The notes under the pieces: model-generated
What the model was told of the DNA's origin: nothing
Database searches by the model: none
The model's input: only the letters and a program-made list of their open reading frames with translations
Part shown: positions 10,881 to 19,172 of the stretch, piece after piece
Numbering within the stretch: the first letter of the stretch is position 1
How the letters are laid out: every line of letters begins with the position of its first letter
Source: Pterois miles
Taxonomy: Eukaryota > Chordata > Actinopteri > Perciformes > Scorpaenidae
DNA: 64,000 bases
Direction: 5' to 3'
NCBI GenBank assembly: GCA_947000775.1
Contig: CAMQGK010000001.1
Location: 6,802,001 to 6,866,000, forward strand
Made by a program: the position numbers and the translations under genes

Positions 10881-11296
10881 TATTACGGCCAATTGTCTGT
10901 TCTTGTTCCTTTTGTGCTGTCTTAACAGGGCTCTGCTCTCCGACTCGCGTGTTTCCTTTTTAAATAATTGCAGGATGTTGTATCTTTCTTTTACCGATTA
11001 ACGGCTGATTTGTTTTCTTCATTTTCAGATGAAATAATAACTCAGACAAATCATAAACACGAGGTCGAAAGACTGTGCCGATGCCCCGTTCTACCGCTGG
11101 CTGATTCCCCCGCACAGTCCGCCCACTTCCTCTTATCACATCTGTAGAGAGTTGCATTAATTACCAGGAACATATATTCATATTATTTGCTTTCAAATTC
11201 CTAAAGAAAAATAAATACATATATGTCTGTATGGGCTCAATAACATATTCAATTTCAAATTACAAATTATGATCAACTTAAGAAATGGCTCCAACA
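10881..11296 (-). mobile_element. Probable solo LTR inside the satellite
   Basis: This 416-bp non-satellite block is flanked on both sides by GTGAG (10876-10880 and 11297-11301), which the satellite unit contains only once, so it looks like a 5-bp target duplication. On the - strand it begins TGTTGGAGCC and ends GGCCGTAATA, close to the TG...CA ends of LTRs and similar to the TGTTACGGCC start of the nearby Gmr1-like LTR. It has no ORF of note. A non-LTR insertion with chance ends is the alternative. Confidence 0.6.
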
Positions 11297-12748
11297 GTGA
11301 GCAAAAGTCATTTCTACAAATGTTGGAAAATTTTGCAAAAAAAACGCCATGTCGAAATTTTTTGATGAAAACGTCAAATTTTTTTGATGTTGAAAAAAAC
11401 CATGTAAACGGTTGTATTATAGCATGTGGAATCATTCTATGGTGAGCAAAGTCATTTCGTGTAATGTTGGAAAATTTTACAAAAAAAACGCCATAGTATA
11501 GTATGTCGAAATTTTGCGATGAAAACGTCAAATTTTTTTGATGTTGAAAAAAAACATGAAAACCGTCGTATTATAGCATGTAGAATGATTCTATGGTGAG
11601 CAAAAGTCGTTTCGTGAAATGCCGGAAAAATTTACAAAAAAAAAACGCCATAGTATAGTATGTCGAAATTTTTCAACGAAAACGTCAAATTTTTTTGATG
11701 TTGAAAAAAACCATGAAAACGGTCGTATTATAGCATGTAGAATGATTATATGGTGAGCAAAAGTCATTTCGTGAAATGCCAGAAAATTTTACAAAAAAAA
11801 CGCCATAGTATAGTATGTCGACATTTTTCGATGAAAACGTCAAATTTTTTTGATGTTGAAAAAAAACATGAAAACAGATGTATTATAGCATGTAGAATGA
11901 TTCTATGGTGAGCAAAAATCATTTCACGAAATGTTGGAAAATTTTATAAAAAAAAAAAAGGCATACTATAGTATGTCGAAATTTTTCCATGAAAACGTCA
12001 AATTTTTTTGATGTTGAAAAAAACCATGAAAACGGTCATATTATAGCATGTAGAATGATTCTATGGTGAGCAAAAGTCATTTTGTGAAATGTTGGAAAAT
12101 TTTACAAAAAAACGCCATAGTATAGTATGTCGAAATTTTGCGATGAAAACGTCAAATTTTTTTGATGTTGAAAAAAAACATGAAAACCGTCGTATTATAG
12201 CATGTAGAATGATTCTATGGTGAGCAAAAATCATTTCGTGAAATGCCGGAAAAATTTACAAAAAAAAAACGCCATAGTATAGTATGTCGAAATTTTTCAA
12301 CGAAAACGTCAAATTTTTTTGATGTTGAAAAAAACCATGAAAACGGTCGTATTATAGCATGTAGAATGATTCTATGGTGAGCAAAAGTCATTTCGTGAAA
12401 TGCCGGAAAATTTTACAAAAAAAACGCCATAGTATAGTATGTCGACATTTTTCGATGAAAACGTCAAATTTTTTTGATGTTGAAAAAAACCATGAAAACG
12501 GTCATATTATAGCATGTAGAATGATTCTATGGTGAGCAAAAGTCATTTTGTGAAATGTTGGAAAATTTTACAAAAAAAAACGCCATGGTGTAGTATGTCA
12601 AAATTTTTCGATGATAAATGTCAAATTTTTTTGAAGTTGAAAGCAACCATGAAAACGGTCGTATTATAGCATGTAGAATGAGTCTATGGTGAGCAAAAGT
12701 CATTTTGTGAAATGTTGGAAAATTTTACAAAAAAAACGCCATAGTATA
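11297..12748. repeat. 156-bp satellite array, middle segment
   Basis: Continuation of the same array between the solo LTR and the retrotransposon, about nine units. Units with GAAATGCCGG and with GAAATGTTGG at the same position alternate irregularly here. Confidence 0.97.
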
Positions 12749-13456
12749 TGTTACGACCCAGCTCGTTATTAAAAAGGGAGGTAACACAATAAACCCAGAT
12801 GTAACATTAGGTCAGGTAAGTTTATTAGTAACAGAAATATTTAATATAATGGTTAACATAAAATACTGAAGAAGCCAAAAGAGAGGGCCGGTGGGTGCTG
12901 TTAAATAAATAAAAACACCATATAACAAAAGAAGGACTCTCGAAGAGTTAAAGTGTCTAACACTGTCTATGGACAACTTAACAAAGGGAACAGCACAGCA
13001 CTCCTACCGTCGCTAACAGGGACTCTAAACAAACGCGCATATATTTAACAAGATATCAATCACTAACTGGATTGTCCCTGGCCACACTTCTAGATTGGAT
13101 CAAAAATATAAGCAGAAATGCTAACAATCACAATCTATATCTGTATCGGTCTGTCATACAAAAGATCAGAATTCAAACAGTGACACCAACAGACAGCTGC
13201 CATGACTGACGGTCTTCCAACGCTCTTAAAGCGCAGGCTCCAAATGGCGTGGCGCGATTGGCCGGTCGTGGAGGTACCGCACCAATCAGAAGAGCCAGGT
13301 GGATCCAGAGGGCGAAACCATACGCCAAAGATGCCGCACCAATCACGGCAGAGAAGGGGCGGAGTATAGGGACAGGCAGGCAGGCAGCTCAGCAGGGAGG
13401 GAAAAATCAAGATTACGGCAGACACAAATAACACATTAAAAGTGGCGGCCGTAACA
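12749..13456 (-). repeat. 3' LTR of the Gmr1-like element
   Basis: A 708-bp direct copy of the 5' LTR. It differs by a 13-bp deletion near 13181, two 2-bp indels and only a few substitutions, so insertion was fairly recent. The 5-bp GTATA target duplication lies immediately left. Confidence 0.95.
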
Positions 13457-13467
13457 CTCTCCCCCTT
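13457..13467 (-). other. Polypurine tract
   Basis: On the - strand AAGGGGGAGAG directly precedes the 3' LTR. This is the usual position and composition of the plus-strand primer of LTR elements. Confidence 0.85.
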
Positions 13468-13562
13468 AAGATGTAACCCCCATTGGGTTACACAAAAAAA
13501 ATTTTATCACCCACCTCAATTTTCCTATACTTACGAAACATTTTTTTTTTCAATATATAACG

Positions 13563-14747
13563 TCATACAGACCTGGACAAGGCATCAGCCAGCACGTTCT
13601 CGGACCCCTTTTTGTGTTGTATCCTTAGGTTGTAGTCCTGCACAATCAGAGCCCATCTCATGAATCGCTGGTTATGGTTATACATACGAGAAAGAAACAC
13701 GAGAGGGTTATGATCGCTAAACACAGTTACTGGCAAAGAGCTGGACCCGAGATACACCTCAAAGTGCTGGAGTGCCCATAACAAAGCAAGGGTTTCCTGT
13801 TCAATGGTGGAATAGTGGATCTGGTGCTTATTAAACTTACGAGAGAAGTAAGACACTGGGTGGTCAACTCCGTCAGCATCCTCCTGCAGTAGCACGGCCC
13901 CAGCCCCAACAGCGCTGGCATCCACCTCTAACTTAAATGGACGCGTGAGGTCCGGTGCAGCAAGAACAGGAGAATGAAAGGCATGTTGGCTGTCGGATGA
14001 CCACACAAAGTCAACTTTGGGACTGAGCAGGTTGGTTAACGGATAAACTACCGTGGAGAAGTTGCGGCAGAAGCCTCGATAGTAACCTGCCATCCCTAAG
14101 AAGCTACGCAGAGCTCTCCTCGTGGAAGGCACGGGGAACGCTGCTATGGAGGAAACCTTAGCTTCTATTGGTCGCACTTGACCCTGACCTACCTGTTTCC
14201 CCAAGTAGGTGACTGTGGCTTTTCCAAACTCACACTTTGCCAGATTTATTGTTAGGGACGCGTCGGCGAGGCGCGCGAAAACTTGTTCCAAGATCTGGAT
14301 GTGCTCCTCCCACGTCTTGGAAAACACAATCAGATCATCTAAATATGCGTTACAACCGGACACTCCAACTAAAACAGAATTTACAAGACGCTGAAACGTG
14401 GCTGGAGCGTTGCACATGCCAAAAGCCATCACCGTGTACTGCAAAAAATAGTTGGGCGTCACAAAAGCAGAAATCAGAGACGCGCGCTCAGTTAACGGAA
14501 CTTGCCAATAGCCTTTGAGCAAATCTAGTTTGCTCACAAATTTGGCTGCACCAAGATTATCCACGCAATCCTCCATCCTTGGTAAAGGATAGGAGTCGGG
14601 GACAGTAACAGCATTGACTTTACGGAAGTCAGTAATGAAGCGGGGTGAGCCATCAAGTTTAGTTTCGAGCAGACACGGGGAACTCCATGGGCTTGAGCTG
14701 TGTATGGCTAGACCGTGTTCTAGGAGGTATTCAGCCTCCTTTTTCAT
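13563..14747 (-). CDS. Reverse transcriptase and RNase H region of the retrotransposon
   Basis: This is the downstream half of the Pol frame, 394 residues from the first Met. It is in the same frame as the upstream ORF and separated from it by one TGA and 16 sense codons. Reverse transcriptase motifs: FVSKLDLLKGYW (catalytic Asp about 75), FGMCNAPATFQR, and YLDD at 135-138. The RNase H acidic residues are visible as EVDAS (D276), EQET (E318), FSDHN (D345) and LADALS (D388). The stretch joining the two domains (SQHAFHSPVLAAPDL, about 253-267) looks shorter than usual for the family, which suggests a small in-frame deletion. It would copy element RNA into DNA in cytoplasmic particles. Without read-through of the TGA it would not be made as part of the polyprotein. 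Confidence 0.93.
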   Translation of the reverse strand: MKKEAEYLLEHGLAIHSSSPWSSPCLLETKLDGSPRFITDFRKVNAVTVPDSYPLPRMEDCVDNLGAAKFVSKLDLLKGYWQVPLTERASLISAFVTPNYFLQYTVMAFGMCNAPATFQRLVNSVLVGVSGCNAYLDDLIVFSKTWEEHIQILEQVFARLADASLTINLAKCEFGKATVTYLGKQVGQGQVRPIEAKVSSIAAFPVPSTRRALRSFLGMAGYYRGFCRNFSTVVYPLTNLLSPKVDFVWSSDSQHAFHSPVLAAPDLTRPFKLEVDASAVGAGAVLLQEDADGVDHPVSYFSRKFNKHQIHYSTIEQETLALLWALQHFEVYLGSSSLPVTVFSDHNPLVFLSRMYNHNQRFMRWALIVQDYNLRIQHKKGSENVLADALSRSV

Positions 14748-14795
14748 TAACGCCCGCTTTGCGGGGTTTACACGGTAAGCATGTTGTTTAACAGG

Positions 14796-17700
14796 TCATG
14801 CATTATTTACATCAATATCATGCTGCGTTACTGTGGTACGAGACGGAACATCTCCAAAAAGACTGGCATAACGGGCTGTTAAAGCGATTATGTCCGATTG
14901 TTGCTCAAAGGACAAATGACATAACTGAGCTGGCAACACATTTAACATTTCGGAATTTGGCAACCTGGGACTCTGATGTGAGGCGCAGCGCACCGTCACA
15001 TCATCTGGCTGGTCCAACGACTCAGCCACAATAAGCGCGCAGCTACGGGGAGTCACGGGCGTCAGCGCTGGCTCGGATGTTTTCGTGTCATTTGCGGGAC
15101 TCTCTCTCGAGTGGTACCGCTTTAACATATTAACGTGACACACGCGGGTTTTGCGTTTTCTCTCGGGAGTAAAAATGACATAATCTGTGTCACTGAGACG
15201 CTGGCGAATCTCATATGGTCCAGAGAACTTGGCCGAGAGCGCGGAGCCGGGGATTGGCAGTAACGCAAGTACTTTGTCACCTACCTGCAACTGTCGGGGA
15301 ACCGCAGAACAGTCAAAACGACGCTTCATTGCAGTTTGGAAGGCCGACAGAGACGCTTTTGCAAATGCGTGGGCATGGTGCAAACGTTCACGAAAGTTAC
15401 TGACATAATCTAACACATTACTCTGAGGAGAAGACGCGGATGAGAGAAACTTCTCCTGCAAAGACTTTAACGGACTGCAGGGCGTGTGTCCGAAGACGAG
15501 CGCTGCAGGACTGAAACCGAGGGACTCTTGCACAGCTTCACGGGCTGCAAACACAACGAAGGGAATTCCTTCATCCCAACTTTTAGCGGTCTCGATGCAA
15601 TACTTACGGAGCATCGCCTTCAATGTCTGATGCCAGCGTTCTAACGCGCCCTGAGATTCAGGGTGATAAGGACTAGACATGACATGTTTCACATTTAAAG
15701 TGGCTAGCACCTGCTTGAACAAGTTGGACTTAAAATTGGTGCCTTGGTCCGTTTGGATTACCCGAGGAAGTCCGAAAGTAGAAAAGAACCGGGTTAGAGC
15801 CTTAACAACAGAACGGGCCGTGATATTACGCAAGGGGATGGCCTCAGGAAAACGAGTGGCAGCACACATCACGGTGAGTAAAAACTGGTTTCCACTCTTT
15901 GTTCTGGATAACGGGCCAACACAATCTAATATTATGCGCTCGAAGGGTTCTCCTATGGCTGGTATCGGGTGGAGCGGAGCGGGAGGAATAATCTGGTTAG
16001 GTTTACCAGCAATTTGGCAGACGTGGCAGGAGCGACAGTGCTTCGCTACATCAGATTTCAACCCAGGCCAAAAGAAATGTTTTAAGATCAGCTGGTAGGT
16101 TTTTGTAACCCCTAAGTGTCCAGACCACTGGCTTTCATGTGCTACTGCTAAAACATGGGACCGATACACAGAAGGCACAACAATCTGAAACACATCACTC
16201 CACTCAGACTCAGAGGGAGAAGAGGACCATTTGCGCAACAAAATATCACCATCCAGGAAATAAGCCACCTTCTCACCCCTTGCTTTGTCGGCACTCGCCA
16301 CACTGGAGAAGCATTTTTGTAGTGTCGGGTCCGCTCTTTGCGCAGCACACAGGCGATCACGCGACACCGGGAGTAACGAGCCGTTTGGAGGGGTGGCTGC
16401 GTGGATGACAGGGTGCACCTGCTCAGCGGCACCTGAGCACGGAGACTCGAAAGCGCACTCTGTTTTATTCTCGGGCTCCACCTCTCCTGAGAAGACAGGC
16501 AGCAGAATACTGTCAGAGAGGGACACATCATTATTTTTGCGAGCTTGTGCACGAGTGATTACACAGGATGGAAATACAGTAGTAGTCGGCTGAATGTTTT
16601 CTGTTTGGGTGTACTGAGGGCTGTCCAGTACTTCCAGTGCAGGGGTAACTTTTCCGCCGGCTATGTCGTTACCCAATAAAAATGTAACGCCTCTAACGGG
16701 TAGCGCAGGGCAGATAGCGACAGGAAAGAAACCAGTTATCAGTTTAGACTGAAGGTGGATGCGATGCACAGAACGAGGAACATAACCCATCTCAACACCA
16801 CGCAAAACTGTACCATAACCACAGGCTGAATGTTCAGAGAAGGGCAACACATTAGCAAGAATCACCGACTGGGAACAGGTGGTGTCCCGCAGAATGCGCA
16901 CGACGCGCTGATCAGCTGGCTCACCTGTCAGCGAAACCAAGCCGTCCGAAATGAAAGGTTTAAAACAGGCATCGGGCGCTTCACTGGCAGGGTCAATACT
17001 TACGTGCGTCTCAGCTCTAATTAAACCTACCCCTTTTGGCTGTGACGTGTTTGGGGTCTGCCGTTTGTTTTTAAGGGTTAAACAGTTGGCGATGAGATGT
17101 CCAGGTTTATGACAATAAAAACACTCCCTAGTCTCTTTCTTGTTACTCACAGAGGGGGGAGGGTTTTGGCCAGCGGGCAGCGGACAAGTTTTTTCATCAG
17201 GACCGGATGAGAAAACTGTCCGATGCGTTAAAACAAACTCATCAGCCAACACAGCAGCTGAAAAAAGTTTTGACACTTTCTGTTCATTAATGTACACCAC
17301 AATCCGATCCGGTAGACACTTTTTAAAGTCCTCCAACAAAATTAACTCCCTCAGTGAATCAAAGTCACTAGTCTTACAGGCGGTACACCATTTATCAAAA
17401 AGAGTTCCCTTTTCTCTGGCGAACTCCACATATGACTGAGACACATTTTTTTTATGATTTCTAAATTTTTGCCTGTAAGCTTCTGGGACTAGCTCGTAGG
17501 CTCTAAGAACAGCAGCTTTTATACACTCATATTTCAGGCTGTCTTCAATAGGAAGCGCAGCTATAGCTTCTTGAGCTTTCCCGTGCATTTTACATTGCAA
17601 CAAAAGAGCCCAAACCTCATGTGGCCACTGCAAAGCCTTCGCAAGACGCTCAAACGCACCAAAATATGAGTCAACTTCGGTCTCGCGAAAAGTAGGTACC

Positions 17701-18338
17701 AGAACAACATTTTGACTCACATCAAAAGCACCGGTTGGGGAAGTGGTGGAAGAAGGAGACCTGGTCTCAGCAACAGCATGCACACTGGGTGCCTGAGTCA
17801 ACCTCAGAGACTCCAGCTCCAGTTCACGCAACCGCACAGCCTTATTTGCCTCAATCTCCATCCGTTTAATTTCTATCTGGAATTGCAGCTCAGCTTGTCT
17901 AGCCTTTTCTTTCTCTTGGGCCTCCAGTTCAAGGCGTGCTAGACGGACCTTTAACCGGGCCTCCTCTTTAGACCTAGAGCTGCTAAGCGTAGGAGAGACA
18001 GGGTTATAGCGAGGTAGAGTGGCTGGCGGCGGTACTAGAGGTTCCTCCTCTCCTGAGGATCCCTCATGATCAGGGGAAGCACTCTTTAGTGGTAGACTTC
18101 CAGCCTCTCCACCCAGAGTGTCATCCTCCTCCACAGCTGATGCAGGCACCTGAGCTTCGACTAGCCCAACTTCCACCAACTTACCTACCACCAGAGCTTT
18201 AAGCTCCTTTTTTACCATTTGTCTGGGGAACGAAAGACTCAAATGATGCGCAATTTTAATTAAATCATCTTTACAGCAACGGTCGACCACACTCAGCGAC
18301 GGGAGAGCTAAGAAGCTATCAATATCAAACTGCGACAT
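14796..18338 (-). CDS. Gag-protease-integrase polyprotein, ending at a premature stop
   Basis: 1,180 residues, starting 92 bp after the primer-binding site. Order: N-terminal helical region; charged, E/R/L-rich coiled coil at about 123-180; Gag core at about 217-300 with SYFGAFERLAKALQWP; CCHC zinc knuckle at 406-419 (C-x2-C-x4-H-x4-C); protease-like segment with RDTT at about 484-487, where DTG or DSG is usual, and LLGNDIAGG near 554; integrase zinc finger H734, H741, C771, C774; integrase core D805, D864, E900 (35 residues between the last two); and a GPY/F module (FSGPYEI) at about 1038-1044. The last residues lead into the reverse transcriptase and are cut by TGA at 14796-14798. Integrase lying upstream of reverse transcriptase marks the Gmr1-like group. 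Confidence 0.93.
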   Translation of the reverse strand: MSQFDIDSFLALPSLSVVDRCCKDDLIKIAHHLSLSFPRQMVKKELKALVVGKLVEVGLVEAQVPASAVEEDDTLGGEAGSLPLKSASPDHEGSSGEEEPLVPPPATLPRYNPVSPTLSSSRSKEEARLKVRLARLELEAQEKEKARQAELQFQIEIKRMEIEANKAVRLRELELESLRLTQAPSVHAVAETRSPSSTTSPTGAFDVSQNVVLVPTFRETEVDSYFGAFERLAKALQWPHEVWALLLQCKMHGKAQEAIAALPIEDSLKYECIKAAVLRAYELVPEAYRQKFRNHKKNVSQSYVEFAREKGTLFDKWCTACKTSDFDSLRELILLEDFKKCLPDRIVVYINEQKVSKLFSAAVLADEFVLTHRTVFSSGPDEKTCPLPAGQNPPPSVSNKKETRECFYCHKPGHLIANCLTLKNKRQTPNTSQPKGVGLIRAETHVSIDPASEAPDACFKPFISDGLVSLTGEPADQRVVRILRDTTCSQSVILANVLPFSEHSACGYGTVLRGVEMGYVPRSVHRIHLQSKLITGFFPVAICPALPVRGVTFLLGNDIAGGKVTPALEVLDSPQYTQTENIQPTTTVFPSCVITRAQARKNNDVSLSDSILLPVFSGEVEPENKTECAFESPCSGAAEQVHPVIHAATPPNGSLLPVSRDRLCAAQRADPTLQKCFSSVASADKARGEKVAYFLDGDILLRKWSSSPSESEWSDVFQIVVPSVYRSHVLAVAHESQWSGHLGVTKTYQLILKHFFWPGLKSDVAKHCRSCHVCQIAGKPNQIIPPAPLHPIPAIGEPFERIILDCVGPLSRTKSGNQFLLTVMCAATRFPEAIPLRNITARSVVKALTRFFSTFGLPRVIQTDQGTNFKSNLFKQVLATLNVKHVMSSPYHPESQGALERWHQTLKAMLRKYCIETAKSWDEGIPFVVFAAREAVQESLGFSPAALVFGHTPCSPLKSLQEKFLSSASSPQSNVLDYVSNFRERLHHAHAFAKASLSAFQTAMKRRFDCSAVPRQLQVGDKVLALLPIPGSALSAKFSGPYEIRQRLSDTDYVIFTPERKRKTRVCHVNMLKRYHSRESPANDTKTSEPALTPVTPRSCALIVAESLDQPDDVTVRCASHQSPRLPNSEMLNVLPAQLCHLSFEQQSDIIALTARYASLFGDVPSRTTVTQHDIDVNNA

Positions 18339-18429
18339 CTTGACTAGTTAACCAGTATATCAGAATTTATGTTACAATACTCACCAAAATTTTAGCTCCG
18401 GGAATCCTTTAACTGATTTAAATAAACAA

Positions 18430-18447
18430 ATCCCGGACGAGCCCCCA
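18430..18447 (-). other. Primer-binding site, tRNA-Pro type
   Basis: Four bases inside the 5' LTR the - strand reads TGGGGGCTCGTCCGGGAT. This is the 18-nt complement of a tRNA-Pro 3' end, the same primer type used by murine leukaemia-type retroviruses. It would prime minus-strand DNA synthesis. Confidence 0.85.
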
Positions 18448-18451
18448 CTTA

Positions 18452-19172
18452 TGTTACGACCCAGCTCGTTATTAAAAAGGGAGGTAACACAATAAACCCA
18501 GATGTAACATTAGGTCAGGTAAGTTTATTAGTAACAGAAATATTTAATATAATGGTTAACATAAAATACTGAAGAAGCCAAAAGAGAGGGCCGGTGGGTG
18601 CTGTTAAATAAATAAAAACTACATATAACAAAAGAAGGACTCTCGAAGAGTTAAAGTGTCTAACACTGTCTATGGACAACTTAACAAAGGGAACAGCACA
18701 GCACTCCTACCGTCGCTAACAGGGACTCTAAACAAACGCGTATATATTTAACAATATCAATCACTAACTGGATTGTCCCTGGCCACACTTCTAGATTGGA
18801 TCAAAAATATAAGCAGAAATGCTAACAATCACAATCTATATCTGTATCGGTCTGTCATACAAAAGATCAGAATTCAAACAGTCGTGAGGCACACTGACAC
18901 CAACAGACAGCTGCCATGACTGACGGTCTTCCAACGCTCTTAAAGCGCAGGCTCCAAATGGCGTGGCGCGATTGGCCGGTCGTGGAGGTGTACAGCACCA
19001 ATCAGAAGAGCCAGGTGGATCCAGAGGGCGAAACCATACGCCAAAGATGCCGAACCAATCACGGCAGAGAAGGGGCGGAGTATAGGGACAGGCAGGCAGG
19101 CAGCTCAGCAGGGAGGGAAAAATCAAGATTACGGCAGACACAAATAACACATTAAAAGTGGCGGCCGTAACA
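18452..19172 (-). repeat. 5' LTR of the Gmr1-like element
   Basis: 721 bp, with TGTTACGGCC at its - strand start and CGTAACA at its end. It holds a 13-bp segment (within 18881-18900) missing from the other LTR. It should carry the element promoter, but no TATA box was assigned with confidence. Confidence 0.95.

Larger units (their letters stand above)
12749..19172 (-). mobile_element. Gmr1-like Ty3/gypsy LTR retrotransposon, nearly complete
   Basis: A 6,424-bp element on the - strand. Two near-identical LTRs (TG...CA ends) flank a single long reading frame coding Gag, protease, integrase, reverse transcriptase and RNase H, in that order. A PBS adjoins the 5' LTR and a purine tract adjoins the 3' LTR. 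GTATA lies directly outside both ends (12744-12748 and 19173-19177). Removing the element and one GTATA restores the satellite consensus CATAGTATAGTATG. Integrase before reverse transcriptase is the domain order of the Gmr1-like group of Ty3/gypsy elements known from fish and other deuterostomes. One in-frame TGA at 14796-14798 splits the frame, so this copy is probably defective. There is no envelope-like ORF. Confidence 0.95.

Noticed and set aside
13135..13434. ORFs in the two LTRs (also 18836-19150)
   Set aside because: They lie within non-coding LTR sequence, differ between the two copies by indels, and have no known domain.
14798..17942. Plus-strand ORFs opposite the retrotransposon Pol frame
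   Set aside because: Antisense shadows of the Gag-Pol frame with no recognisable motifs.
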